Assembly: GCA_026982665.1 (NCBI GenBank)
Contig: JALSGQ010000093.1
Span: 1 to 55,555 of the forward strand
Source: Hyphomicrobiales bacterium
Lineage (GTDB): Bacteria > Pseudomonadota > Alphaproteobacteria > Rhizobiales > Aestuariivirgaceae
DNA length: 55,555 bases
Reading direction: 5' to 3'
Shown: positions 35,419 through 44,353 of the stretch, one piece after another
Layout: every line of letters begins with the position of its first letter
Numbering within the stretch: the stretch's first letter is position 1
Notes under the pieces: model-generated
The model's input: the letters and a program-made list of their open reading frames with translations, nothing else
Told to the model about the DNA's origin: nothing
The model's database searches: none
Position numbers and translations under genes: made by a program

Positions 35419-35932
35419 GATCGTTGCAGAAACCTTCAGGGGCATCGATGGCCGGGTTCCAGGGACGGATGTCGATGAGCGGCGTGCCGTCGATGCAGTC
35501 GATGGCATCCACCTCGATGATGCCCGCCGGCTGGTCGAGTGAAAGGATGCGCACGGTGGACATGGCGATATTGTTGGGGCGCACAGGCGAGCGCAGGGCG
35601 AACACGCCAAATGCACCGGGCTGATGGCGCGGGCGCTGGATGATGATATGCCGTGCCGCCCTGTGCATCCAGTAGAGCGCAATCACGTGCTCGTATGCTT
35701 CAAGCCCGGTCAGCCCCTGCCGGTATTCGGCGCGGATGTGCAGGAAAGCCTTCAGGCCGTGCTCGCGCATGCGCTGGCGCGCCTCCGTCAGGTTGCGCGG
35801 ACAGTCCTTGCGCGTCTTCCACGGGGTCTGCACATGGCCGATGAAGGCCAGCCGCGGGCCATCGGCCACTTCCGCCGGGTCGAACGGCAGGGTGATCTCC
35901 CCTTCGCGCACTTGCTCGTCAGGTTTCGACAT
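35411..35932 (-). CDS. TrmO/TsaA-family (VirR/Trm-O type) tRNA methyltransferase-like protein
   Basis: The protein has 173 residues. Seen: FIGHVQTPWKTRKDCPRN at the N-terminus (the family's I-G-x-x-x-T/S-P-x substrate strand), GLTGLEAYEHVIALYWMH, and the signature HPxxP-like RSPVRPNNIAMSTVRI, then VDAIDCIDGTPLIDIRPWNP. TrmO-type proteins N6-methylate t6A37 in tRNA-Thr; some homologues have no proven role. The gene overlaps the following CDGSH-glutamate synthase gene by eight bases. A strong terminator upstream (35988-36017) separates it from the MlaC-type genes. Confidence 0.85.
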   Translation of the reverse strand: MSKPDEQVREGEITLPFDPAEVADGPRLAFIGHVQTPWKTRKDCPRNLTEARQRMREHGLKAFLHIRAEYRQGLTGLEAYEHVIALYWMHRAARHIIIQRPRHQPGAFGVFALRSPVRPNNIAMSTVRILSLDQPAGIIEVDAIDCIDGTPLIDIRPWNPAIDAPEGFCNDHD

Positions 35933-35987
35933 GGCCGCTGTTTCCCTTGCCCTTGTGTGCCTTCACATCTCCGCTTCATGGCCAGAA

Positions 35988-36017
35988 GAAAGGCGCGCCG
36001 AAAAGGGCGCGCCTTTC
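35988..36017 (-). terminator. Rho-independent terminator after the MlaC genes
   Basis: Perfect 12-bp arms, GAAAGGCGCGCC and its complement, enclose a six-base loop. On the minus strand the stem runs into TTTCTTCT. It should end the MlaC-type transcript before the TrmO-like gene. Confidence 0.85.
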
Positions 36018-36065
36018 ACTATCCGGTTATTTCCGGTTCCTGCACATGTCAGCCGCATATCCGTG

Positions 36066-36680
36066 TCAGCGGTTCAGCGCCATCACCAACGCGCCGACAT
36101 CTCCCTGCTTCCTCTGCAGGTACTTGTAGAACAGGCTGCGCTGCAGGTAGCTGAGAGAGAAGCCCATCACCTTCACATCCACCACCCGCCAGCCGACGCG
36201 CGTCTTGCGCAGTTTCCACACCGGCGTGTAGGTGCTGCCATTGGCCAGCCATACCTTCGAGCGCACCAGCCAGGCATCGCCATCCTGCCGCGGCGTCTTC
36301 TCGATGACCGCCTTCGTTACACGGTAGCGTTGCGACTGGTCGGCAAAGTAGCGGGCCATGAACTGATGCACTCCGCGCACATACAGCGGGCGCTGCTTGC
36401 GATCCAGCTGCGTGCGGTAGCGGCCAATGGAGAACATGGCAATGGAGTGCACATCCGCGCGGCGGCGCAGGACATCGGCAAAGGCCTTGTGCGTTCCCTT
36501 GCGCTGGGCACGCAGAAGGTCAGTGGCCGTGGCCTGCATGTATTGCACCGCCGGGTGCAGGCCAGCCGCCTGCGCCTGGCCGGCATGCGCCGTGCCATGC
36601 AGCGATGCTGCCAGCAGCAGCCCCATGCCCAGCACCACCTGCCGCCGATGCATTGTTGCCGAAAACAGCGAACCCGTCAT
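36066..36680 (-). CDS. MlaC/Ttg2D-family periplasmic lipid-binding protein, copy 1
   Basis: The protein has 204 residues. The N-terminus has a twin-arginine-like signal, HRRQVVLGMGLLLAASLHGTAHA. The body fits the MlaC fold pattern: an early helical part with FSIGRYRTQLDRKQRPLYVRG, FMARYFADQSQRY, then VWKLRKTRVGWRVVDVKVMGFSLSYLQRS, equivalent to MlaC's Gwk-v-Dv-i-G-S motif. MlaC shuttles phospholipid between the outer and inner membrane. This copy is the most diverged of the three and the last in the direction of transcription. ATG 36680 was chosen since the signal follows it closely; ATG 36653 is possible. No MlaB/D/E/F genes are nearby. Confidence 0.78.
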   Translation of the reverse strand: MTGSLFSATMHRRQVVLGMGLLLAASLHGTAHAGQAQAAGLHPAVQYMQATATDLLRAQRKGTHKAFADVLRRRADVHSIAMFSIGRYRTQLDRKQRPLYVRGVHQFMARYFADQSQRYRVTKAVIEKTPRQDGDAWLVRSKVWLANGSTYTPVWKLRKTRVGWRVVDVKVMGFSLSYLQRSLFYKYLQRKQGDVGALVMALNR

Positions 36681-36921
36681 GATCTCCAATCCCGCACGAC
36701 CATCTGCACAAGACAATTGCCAGCCAATCACCTTTCCCTTACGCGGATCCCCTCACCGAAAACAGGGGGGAAGCGTGCACCAGGCCCGGCTGCCACCACG
36801 CAAATCAACGCTGCCATGTTAACCTTGACGACTGGTTAAAGGCAACTGCCGCCAACAGCCCCGGCATGGCTGGAAATGACAATTTGCGCCAGATGAGCTG
36901 GGCTTGTCGCCCCGGAAATGC

Positions 36922-37518
36922 TCACGCTGTACCCTGCCGCAGCTTCTGCAGCAGTACCGCGACATCGCCACCGGAACGCTTCAGGGTGGAAGCAAACCGC
37001 TCACGCATGCGCATGGCCAGCCAGATGTTGTGCAGGTTCACATCAATAACGCGGTATTTGCCACCGGCATTGGCAAGCCGCCACTGCATGGGCCGCTTCC
37101 TGCCGGCATAGTCCACGATTTCCGCCACCACCAGGGTGCGGCTTCCCCTCGTCGACACACGCTTCGCACGCACTTCCAGCGCCACCAGCTGCTTGCGATG
37201 CTTCACGAACATCCCGGCCACGTAATCGAGCATCGCATCCCGATACTGGCGCTTCATCTCATCCGTCAACTGCCGGTAATGCCGCCCCAGGGCAAAGCGC
37301 ACGAATGCATCCATGTCCACATGGGCAGAGAAGAGCCTGCCCAGCTCGCTTTTCAGGCTGGCATCATCACGCCCAGAGGCCGCCAGCCGCACCACCCAGG
37401 TGCCCAGCCGCTCCACGAACTCTTCAGCCGAAAGGCGCGCGGCCAGGGCCGGAGAAACACCCAGCAGGGCCACGAAGCCCGCAACAAAATAACGACGATC
37501 AATGCTGGTGATGGACAT
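36922..37518 (-). CDS. MlaC/Ttg2D-family periplasmic lipid-binding protein, copy 2
   Basis: The protein has 198 residues. ATG 37518 follows GGGGGAG at nine bases. The signal peptide has twin arginines: DRRYFVAGFVALLGVSPALAA. Then comes the family pattern RFALGRHYRQLTDEMKRQYR, LDYVAGMFVKHRKQL, a VVAEIVDYAGRKRPMQWRL strand and YRVIDVNLHNIWLAMRMRERF, ending RSGGDVAVLLQKLRQ. It resembles copy 3 more than copy 1 (shared RFALG, LDYxAG, NIxxIWL and KSGGD/RSGGD elements), consistent with local duplication and divergence. It is separated from copy 1 by 241 bp and from copy 3 by 129 bp. Confidence 0.82.
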   Translation of the reverse strand: MSITSIDRRYFVAGFVALLGVSPALAARLSAEEFVERLGTWVVRLAASGRDDASLKSELGRLFSAHVDMDAFVRFALGRHYRQLTDEMKRQYRDAMLDYVAGMFVKHRKQLVALEVRAKRVSTRGSRTLVVAEIVDYAGRKRPMQWRLANAGGKYRVIDVNLHNIWLAMRMRERFASTLKRSGGDVAVLLQKLRQGTA

Positions 37519-37647
37519 TGAAACACACTCCCCCACACACAAGTTACCCGCTTGTCAGGATCAAGCAGCCCGCCATCTCCACCGCAGCAGGCCGTGCGGC
37601 AACCATATAGGGGAACAACCTTAAGTTTCGGTAACGCCACCCGCGCT

Positions 37648-38277
37648 TCAGGCTGCGTTTTCGCGCAGGTAGTTCAGCAGGGCATCGAAGTCCCCGCCCG
37701 ACTTGTTGAGGATGGAAACGAACTTGTCGCGCATGCGCAGGGAAAGCCAGATGCCCCTGATGTTCAGGTCTCCGACGCGCAGCGGTCCGCCCCCGGTGTA
37801 GATGCGCCACAGCACCGGGGAAGTCTTGCCATCATCAAAGACAAGGCGGGTTTCCACGGTCGTCCATGCACCGCGGGTGTGCTGTTTCACCGCCCTGATG
37901 TCCTGTGCGGCAAGATCCTTGCGATACCACACGAACAGCCCGGCAATGTAGTCCAGCACCAGCCGGTAATATTCCGGCATCAGTTCCTTCGGCATTCGGC
38001 GGCGATACTTGCCCAGGGCGAAGCGCGCCACGGCACGGATGTCTGCACTGCGGGTGAGCAGGTTCAGGAACTGGCGCTTGAGCCGGGCATCACTGGCATT
38101 GGAGCGCGCCAGCGCAATGACCTTGCCGCCCAGTTCCACGGCAAAATCCGCGGCACTCGTGCGTGCATGTGCAGGAGCAGCGGAAAATGCTGCAAGGGAC
38201 AGCGTTGCAATTCCCACAGCCGGCAGCATCTGCAAGACATTCCGGCGGGAAGGGAAAGATGCATTCCGAAAATCCAT
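37648..38277 (-). CDS. MlaC/Ttg2D-family periplasmic lipid-binding protein, copy 3
   Basis: The protein has 209 residues. ATG 38277 has GGAG eight bases upstream. The N-terminus, SRRNVLQMLPAVGIATLSLAAFSAAPAHA, is a twin-arginine-like signal peptide with a clear AHA cleavage site. Body motifs: RFALGKYRRRMPKELMPEYYR, LDYIAGLFVWYRKDL, LRVGDLNIRGIWLSLRMRDKF and KSGGDFDALLNYLREN. It is first of the three in the direction of transcription. The promoter should lie in the 289-bp gap to the divergent ArsR-methyltransferase gene. In hopanoid clusters a similar protein is called HpnM, but no hopanoid gene is here. Confidence 0.82.
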   Translation of the reverse strand: MDFRNASFPSRRNVLQMLPAVGIATLSLAAFSAAPAHARTSAADFAVELGGKVIALARSNASDARLKRQFLNLLTRSADIRAVARFALGKYRRRMPKELMPEYYRLVLDYIAGLFVWYRKDLAAQDIRAVKQHTRGAWTTVETRLVFDDGKTSPVLWRIYTGGGPLRVGDLNIRGIWLSLRMRDKFVSILNKSGGDFDALLNYLRENAA

Positions 38278-38566
38278 GGTGCCATCTCCATCTGAAGAAA
38301 AATTGCGGGCTGCGGAGCGTTTTTCGGGGGCAAGGCACAAATTCGCGAAGCTCTTCATGTGTGCTCTCCGACTTTGCCGCTCCCCTGCCTGCAGGCTGCA
38401 ATTTGCGCAATGCAAGGGCGTGTGGCAAGAGTTTTTGCCAGCAAGGGCATGAACACACCGCAATGCAGCCGGAAAATATTGCTCCGCCCCCCTTTGGCCT
38501 TGCCTGGCTGGAGCGCATCAAATCTGCAATCTGCCGACATCACGGGCAGACAAGGCAGGAGAAGGA

Positions 38567-39532
38567 ATGGCGACGGAGGCAGACAGAAGCAAATTGCTGG
38601 CGGCACTGAAGGCGGCGGCAGAGTCCACGCGCCTGCGCCTGCTGTTCATCCTCTCGCACGGAGAGTTCAACGTCAGCGAGCTGACACGCATCCTGGGGCA
38701 GAGCCAGCCACGCCTTTCACGCCACCTGAAGCTGATGGTGGATGCCGGCCTGCTGGAGCGGCAGCGGGAGGGCAGCTGGGTGCTGTTTCGCCTGCGCGAG
38801 GACGGCACCGGCGGAGAGCTGGCACAGTTCATAACCCGCCTCGGGGAAGCGGACAACGACCTCATTGCCGATGACCTGCGCAAGGTGCAGGCGGTGCTGG
38901 CGGAACGCCGCGAGAAGGCGGAAGCCTATTTCGCCTCCGTTGCACCGGAGTGGGATCGCATCCGCTCGCTGCACGTGGCCGAGGGGGCAGTGGAGGCCGC
39001 CATGCTGGACATGGCCGGTGAAGGCCCATTTGCCCTGCACGTGGACATCGGCACCGGCACCGGCCGCATGCTGGAGCTGTTTGCCTCCCGCACGCGCGAG
39101 GCAGTGGGCATCGACAGCTCGCGCGAGATGCTGGCGGCGGCGCGCGGGCGGCTGGCGGCAGAGGAACTGCGGCACGTGAAGCTGCGGCTGGCCGACGCCC
39201 GCGAGCTGCCGCTGGACGATGCCGTGGCGGACCTGGTGAGCATCCACCAGGTGCTGCATTACCTCGACGAGCCGGCGGCAGTGCTGGCCGAGGCCGCACG
39301 CATACTCGCCCCCGGCGGGCGGCTGCTGGTGGCCGATTTCGCGCCGCACGATCTGGAGTTCCTGCGCGATGAATGCGCGCACCGGCGGCTAGGCATCAAG
39401 CAGGACGACATGCGCCGCTGGCTCGATCGTGCCGGGCTGCTGTTGCTGCGGCAGCACAACCTGCCACCACCACCGGAAAAGGGAGAGCATGGCCTTACCG
39501 TGTCCCTGTGGCTGGCGCAAAAACCACGATGA
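38567..39532 (+). CDS. ArsR-type regulator fused to SAM-dependent methyltransferase
   Basis: The protein has 321 residues. Residues 8-80 form an ArsR-family winged helix (ESTRLRLLFILSHGEFNVSELTRILGQSQPRLSRHLKLM). Residues 130-300 form a class-I methyltransferase: motif I VDIGTGTGRMLELF, GIDSSREMLAAAR, ADARELPLDDAVADLVSIHQVLHYLDEP. Similar fusions sit next to metF or metH in many alphaproteobacteria and are thought to sense S-adenosylmethionine or homocysteine metabolism; here no met gene adjoins, but glyA, which feeds one-carbon units, lies directly downstream and converges. AGGAGAAGG precedes the ATG. Confidence 0.88.
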   Translation: MATEADRSKLLAALKAAAESTRLRLLFILSHGEFNVSELTRILGQSQPRLSRHLKLMVDAGLLERQREGSWVLFRLREDGTGGELAQFITRLGEADNDLIADDLRKVQAVLAERREKAEAYFASVAPEWDRIRSLHVAEGAVEAAMLDMAGEGPFALHVDIGTGTGRMLELFASRTREAVGIDSSREMLAAARGRLAAEELRHVKLRLADARELPLDDAVADLVSIHQVLHYLDEPAAVLAEAARILAPGGRLLVADFAPHDLEFLRDECAHRRLGIKQDDMRRWLDRAGLLLLRQHNLPPPPEKGEHGLTVSLWLAQKPR

Positions 39533-39623
39533 CACCACGCCCTGCCGCAATGACGCCAGGGGGGCAAACACCAGGGGGCGAAGCACGCTCATCACGCCGT
39601 GCATCGCCATGATGGCGCTTCAT

Positions 39624-40922
39624 TCAGCCGGTGGGTTGCTCGTAGATGGGAAAACGCCCGGTCAGTTCCAGCACCTGCGCCTTCACCGCCGCTTCCACCT
39701 CCGCGTTGCCCTCTTCTCCATTCTCGGCCAGACCTTTCAGCACCTGCAGGATCAGCTCTGCAGTGCGGCGGAATTCCTCCGGGCCAAAGCCGCGGGTGGT
39801 GGCTGCCGGCGAGCCAAGGCGGATGCCGGAAGTAACGAAGGGCTTCTCCGGATCGTTGGGAATGGCGTTCTTGTTGCAGGTGATGTTGGCCCGGCCAAGT
39901 GCCGCCTCTGCTGCCTTGCCGGTGAGGCCCAGCGGGCGCAGGTCCACCAGCACCACGTGGGTGTCGGTGCCGCCGGAGACGATGGCCAGCCCGCCCTCCA
40001 CCAGCGTATCCGCCAGCACCTTCGCGTTCTCCACCACCGCCTGCGCATAGGCGCGGAACTCCGGGCGCAGCGCCTCGCCGAAGGCCACCGCCTTGGCCGC
40101 GATGACGTGCATCAGCGGCCCGCCCTGCAAGCCGGGAAAGATGGCGGAGTTGATCTTCTTCGCCAGCTCCGCGTCGTTGGTGAGGATCATGCCGCCACGC
40201 GGGCCGCGCAGCGTCTTGTGGGTGGTGGTGGTTACCACGTGCGCATGTTCCAGCGGGTTGGGGTGCACACCGCCTGCCACCAGCCCGGCGAAATGCGCCA
40301 TGTCCACCATCAGGTATGCACCCACCTCGTCGGCAATGGCGCGGAAGCGGGCGAAGTCGATGATGCGCGGATAGGCCGAGCCGCCAGTGATGATGAGCTT
40401 CGGCCTGTGCTCCTTCGCCAGCCGCTCCACCTCGTCGTAATCGATGAGGTCAGAGCCTTCCTCCAATCCGTAGGCCACCACGTTGAACCACTTCCCCGAC
40501 AGGTTTACCGGCGAGCCGTGCGTCAGGTGCCCGCCGCTGGCCAGCGACAGGCCCATGATGGTATCGCCGGGCTGAAGCAGCGCCAGGAACACCCCCTGGT
40601 TGGCCTGCGAGCCGGAGTTCGGCTGCACGTTGGCGAACTCGGCGTTGAACAGCTTCTTCGCCCGCTCGATGGCCAGCTCCTCGGCCACGTCCACATACTG
40701 GCAGCCGCCATAGTAGCGCCGGCCCGGATAGCCTTCCGCATACTTGTTGGTCATCACCGAGCCTTGCGCCTCCATCACCGCGCGGGAGACGATGTTTTCC
40801 GAGGCAATCAGCTCTATTTCGTTCTGCTGGCGGCTCAGCTCCCGCGCAATGGCGCTCATCACCTCGGCATCGCCACCGGCAAGCGGACGGCTGAAGAATC
40901 CGGCAGGCACAGTGTAGGACAT
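39624..40922 (-). CDS. glyA: Serine hydroxymethyltransferase
   Basis: The protein has 432 residues. It interconverts serine and glycine and charges tetrahydrofolate with one-carbon units, using pyridoxal phosphate. Seen: [70 protein letters not shown], and the PLP lysine in [19 protein letters not shown] 40922 was chosen with GAAGGGG ten bases upstream; an in-frame ATG at 40949 is possible. hemA, which uses glycine, lies upstream in the same orientation; the 230-bp gap contains a GGCGGC...GCCGCC hairpin followed by T-rich bases on the minus strand, so they are probably separate transcripts. Confidence 0.97.
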   Translation of the reverse strand: MSYTVPAGFFSRPLAGGDAEVMSAIARELSRQQNEIELIASENIVSRAVMEAQGSVMTNKYAEGYPGRRYYGGCQYVDVAEELAIERAKKLFNAEFANVQPNSGSQANQGVFLALLQPGDTIMGLSLASGGHLTHGSPVNLSGKWFNVVAYGLEEGSDLIDYDEVERLAKEHRPKLIITGGSAYPRIIDFARFRAIADEVGAYLMVDMAHFAGLVAGGVHPNPLEHAHVVTTTTHKTLRGPRGGMILTNDAELAKKINSAIFPGLQGGPLMHVIAAKAVAFGEALRPEFRAYAQAVVENAKVLADTLVEGGLAIVSGGTDTHVVLVDLRPLGLTGKAAEAALGRANITCNKNAIPNDPEKPFVTSGIRLGSPAATTRGFGPEEFRRTAELILQVLKGLAENGEEGNAEVEAAVKAQVLELTGRFPIYEQPTG

Positions 40923-41152
40923 GCGGCTATCCCCTTCGCTGGTCATCATGTTTCCCGGCTGCCCCCTGAATCAGGCAGAGCAGGACACGCTTCGCTGCGC
41001 TTATGGCAATGCAGGCCCGCAAAAGCAAGGCGGCGTGCTGCCCCCTGTGGGCATGCCGCCGCCATCACGACTGTCCGGGTATCACAATGGAGCCGCAAAC
41101 CGCCCTGCCCAGCCCAGGCTGCGGCTACTCCGCTCCTCCCCTGTGCCCTGCC

Positions 41153-42397
41153 CTACTCCGCTGCCTCGCGCCGCGGCAGGGCGCGCGGCAGCTCAAGCTC
41201 GTTCCACAGGGTATCCAGCGCCTCCACCATCTCGTCGATGTAGTCGGGCGTGTGGAACGGCCCCGGCGTGAGGCGGATACGCTCCGTGCCCACCGGCACG
41301 GTGGGATAGTTGATAGGCTGCACGTAGATGTCGAAACGTTCCATCAGCGCATCGGTAAGCTGCTTGCAGCGCTTGGCATCGCCCACCATCACCGGCACGA
41401 TATGGCTGGGTGTAATGACGACGGGAAGGTGCCTGTCCAGCAGCTTCTCGCGCAGCATGGCGGCATGCTTCTGCTGCAGTTCGCGCTCGCGCGAGGAGGC
41501 CTTCAGGTGCCTTACCGAGGCCAGCGCGCCAGCGGTGAGCACCGGCGAGAGCGAGGTGGTGAAGATGAAGCCCGCGGCATAGGAGCGGATGGCGTCGGTG
41601 ATGTCGGCATCGGCAGCGATGTAGCCGCCCATGATGCCGAAGGCCTTGGCCAGCGTGCCCTCGATGATGTCGATGCGCTCCAGCAGCCCGTCGCGTTCGC
41701 ACACGCCGCCGCCGCGCGGGCCATACATGCCCACCGCGTGCACCTCGTCGATGTAGGTCATGGCGTTGTATTTCTCCGCCAGGTCGCAGATCTCGGCGAT
41801 CGGCGCGATGTCGCCATCCATGGAATAGACCGACTCGAAGGCAATGAGCTTCGGCGCATCCGGGTCGGCCTCGCGCAGGAGCTCTTCCAGGTGCTCCAGG
41901 TCGTTGTGGCGGAAGATGCGCTTCTCGCCGCGCCCGTGGCGGATGCCCTCGATCATCGAGGCATGGTTGAGCTGGTCGGAAAAGGTGATGAGGCCGGGCA
42001 ACAGCTTCGCCAGGGTGGAAAGCGTTGCCTGGTTGGCCATGTAGCCGGAATTGAACAGCAGCGCGGCTTCCTTGCCATGCAGGTCTGCCAGCTCGCGCTC
42101 GAGCTGCACGTGATACCACGACGTGCCGGCAATGTTGCGCGTGCCGCCTGCGCCTGCACCGACGTCATCCAGCGCCTCGTGCATTGCCTTCAGCACGTCC
42201 GGATGCTGGGCCATGCCCAGATAGTCGTTGGAGCACCAGACGGTTACTTCCTTCGCATTGCCCTCGTCGTCGTAATACAGGGAGCGGGGATAGTTGCCAC
42301 ACTTGCGGCGGAGCTGGGCGAAGTATCGATAGCGCCCTTCCTCGTGCAGTTTCTCGATGGCCTCCCGGAAAACGCGCTTGTAGTCGATCTTCGCCAT
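41153..42397 (-). CDS. hemA: 5-aminolevulinate synthase (glycine/succinyl-CoA type)
   Basis: The protein has 414 residues. It is the PLP enzyme that starts tetrapyrrole synthesis in alphaproteobacteria and mitochondria. Seen: [100 protein letters not shown], and the PLP lysine in [13 protein letters not shown]. The C-terminal [24 protein letters not shown] is also typical. The start at 42397 ([10 protein letters not shown]) matches the usual short N-terminus. A 15-bp tandem duplication lies 58-87 bp upstream of the start, within the likely promoter or leader. Confidence 0.97.
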   Translation of the reverse strand: MAKIDYKRVFREAIEKLHEEGRYRYFAQLRRKCGNYPRSLYYDDEGNAKEVTVWCSNDYLGMAQHPDVLKAMHEALDDVGAGAGGTRNIAGTSWYHVQLERELADLHGKEAALLFNSGYMANQATLSTLAKLLPGLITFSDQLNHASMIEGIRHGRGEKRIFRHNDLEHLEELLREADPDAPKLIAFESVYSMDGDIAPIAEICDLAEKYNAMTYIDEVHAVGMYGPRGGGVCERDGLLERIDIIEGTLAKAFGIMGGYIAADADITDAIRSYAAGFIFTTSLSPVLTAGALASVRHLKASSRERELQQKHAAMLREKLLDRHLPVVITPSHIVPVMVGDAKRCKQLTDALMERFDIYVQPINYPTVPVGTERIRLTPGPFHTPDYIDEMVEALDTLWNELELPRALPRREAAE

Positions 42398-42766
42398 GAC
42401 ACGAACGCTCCCCATACCCGTTTGACTGCATCCGCCAGACGCCGGCACATCCGGCCTCGGCACCATGCACCTCGGCACCATGCAACTGCCGCAGCCATTC
42501 GCTCCTGCACAGGCATGGCAGATACGGCCAGCGGATGCACGCCTCTCCCTTGCGCGAGAGTATCGTCTTGCCCGCGCATGCGGGCAGTTAATTCCGCTTC
42601 ATGAATAGCTTTTCATGCATATGAAAGGCAAGGGGGCAATGCCACGACACAGGATCAGCACCATTCATGCCGCATGCAGCGCAATGACAACGGGCGTGGA
42701 AAGCGTTCCGTCATGCCGATCTCGCATCACCAGCGGCAAGTCGTGCAAGGCTGACGATCGCGGGCA
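42398..42766. other. 369-bp gap between hemA and the L,D-transpeptidase gene
   Basis: No gene is seen. It holds a 15-bp tandem repeat near hemA and a dyad at 42609-42628 (CTTTTCAT-gcat-ATGAAAGG, eight-base arms with one G-T pair) that could end the L,D-transpeptidase transcript or serve as an operator. The hemA promoter must be in the left part. Confidence 0.5.
42455..42484. repeat. 15-bp perfect tandem duplication upstream of hemA
   Basis: CCTCGGCACCATGCA occurs twice in direct succession (42455-42469 and 42470-42484), 58 bp or more before the hemA start. It alters spacing in the hemA control region. Confidence 0.92.
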
Positions 42767-44044
42767 TTATCCCGGCTGCCCGGCAAGACGCACCGGCTTC
42801 GGCTGGCCGGAGACGAAACCGGTGCCGTCCAGCCGGTAGATGTCCTTGCGGAAATGCACGTTGCCATCCGGCGTAACCCAGCCCGTGAGATAGGCCCAGA
42901 TGACTGCCGGGCGGTCCTCCACCTTCACGTCCAGCCGCTCCTTGCTGCGCACCACCTGCTCGATGCGGGCGCGGTCCCACCCCGGCGTGCCGCGCAGGAT
43001 CCACTCGGTGAGGATGTGCACCTTCTCCACCCGCACGCAGCCGGAAGAGAAATAGCGCTGCGCCGAGGTGAACAGCTGCTTCGTCGGCGTGTCGTGCATG
43101 TAAACGGCGTAACGGTTCGGGAAATTGATCTTCACCGTCGCCATGGCATTGCCATCGCCCGGGTCCTGGCGGAAGACGTAACGCTTCGTGTCGATGTTCG
43201 GCCACGGCAGGGTGTCCGGGTCCACCTCCGGGCCATTGAAGCCATCGTGGATGCGAATGCGCTGCTGCTGCAGGAACTTCTTCGGGTTGCCGCTCTTCCA
43301 CGCCTCCGGCACGATGTCGCGGCGGGCGATGGATTCCGGTGCCGTCCAGTAGGGATTGAAGTTCAGCTCGTGGATCTTCGAGCGCACGGCAGGCGAAGGC
43401 CGCTCCGGCATGCCGACGATGACGTTGTGGCGCGAATAGACCAGCCCGTTGTTGACCGCTTCCAGCTGCGTCGCCGGCAGGTTGACGAACACGAAGCGCG
43501 GGTGGATGCCCTGCTGCGCCCACTCCACCCGTGGCAGGTTGGCCAGCAGCGTGTCCAGGCGCTGCTCGGCAGGAATGTTCAGCTCGTGCAGGGTGGCGGC
43601 ATCCACATGACCGGTAACGCGCAGGCCATGATTGCGCTGAAACTGCATCACGGCCCTTGCCACGTCCTTGTCGTAACGGCTGTTGAGCGGCGTATCCGGC
43701 GGCAGGTAACCCTCCAGCGCCAGCCGCCGGCGCAGGGTGCGCACCACCTTGCGGCGAGAACCGGCCACCAGGGTGCGCCGCATGCGCGGCAGCCGAGGCC
43801 AGCCGCCGGCACGCACCACCATGTCATAACGGGCAATGGCCTCTTCCATCAGCGCTACCGAGTCGCTGCTGAGCATCGGCGGCGCACCGGCCTCGCCATA
43901 CACCTCCGTGCGCGTTGGCGGCGTGCTGATGCCACCACCGTTGAAGTTGGTGATCTTGCGGCCGGCCTGCGCAGCCCCGGCGGTGGCCGTGGTGGCAATG
44001 CCCGCTGCCAGCAGGCCCAACATGTCGCGGCGCGAAAGATGCAT
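42767..44044 (-). CDS. L,D-transpeptidase (YkuD domain, YcbB-like)
   Basis: The protein has 425 residues. The N-terminus MHLSRRDMLGLLAAGIATTATAGAAQA is a twin-arginine-like signal. A peptidoglycan-binding helix bundle is seen at about residues 110-160 (LNSRYDKDVARAVMQFQRNHGLRVTGHVDAATL). The YkuD domain follows: PATQLEAVNNGLVYSRHNVIVGMPERPSP, YAVYMHDTPTKQLF with the conserved His, and the nucleophile Cys336 in FSSGCVRVEK. These enzymes make 3-3 crosslinks or attach proteins to peptidoglycan. ATG 44044 with AAGGTGAGG before it was chosen over GTG 44053. Length and domain order resemble YcbB/LdtD. Confidence 0.92.
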   Translation of the reverse strand: MHLSRRDMLGLLAAGIATTATAGAAQAGRKITNFNGGGISTPPTRTEVYGEAGAPPMLSSDSVALMEEAIARYDMVVRAGGWPRLPRMRRTLVAGSRRKVVRTLRRRLALEGYLPPDTPLNSRYDKDVARAVMQFQRNHGLRVTGHVDAATLHELNIPAEQRLDTLLANLPRVEWAQQGIHPRFVFVNLPATQLEAVNNGLVYSRHNVIVGMPERPSPAVRSKIHELNFNPYWTAPESIARRDIVPEAWKSGNPKKFLQQQRIRIHDGFNGPEVDPDTLPWPNIDTKRYVFRQDPGDGNAMATVKINFPNRYAVYMHDTPTKQLFTSAQRYFSSGCVRVEKVHILTEWILRGTPGWDRARIEQVVRSKERLDVKVEDRPAVIWAYLTGWVTPDGNVHFRKDIYRLDGTGFVSGQPKPVRLAGQPG

Positions 44045-44353
44045 CTGCCTCACCTTTTCATTACAAGCAGGGCAAACCCCATGTCAGACGGTTCGGGACC
44101 AGAGGGCACCCCCGGCCATGAAGTGCTTCGCAAGCCCTTCATATCATGTCTGCACCAGGCCTCGCATAACAAGCAGGAAAGGTATCTTCACATTTTCTTG
44201 TGGCAATCGTGAGGCCCCTGCAAGCGCCCTGCACCGCAGTCTGCATCAGGCCTTGCCTGCTCATGCAATATGCATGCAATGGCGTTGCCCGAAACCTGAA
44301 CGCCTCATGTGTCAGCAAGGCAAAGGCAGGAAGCCGTGCCCTCCGGTTGCACG
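44045..44353. other. 309-bp gap between the L,D-transpeptidase and ileS
   Basis: Both neighbours run leftward. I see no gene and no strong hairpin. The right side carries an AT-richer CACATTTTCTTGTGG stretch (44191-44205), a small inverted repeat (CACA...TTGTGG) of unclear meaning. Confidence 0.4.

Noticed and set aside
40923-41152. Riboswitch (glycine or SAM/SAH type) in the glyA leader
   Set aside because: Only a GGCGGC/GCCGCC hairpin is visible; none of the conserved loop sequences of these riboswitches could be found.
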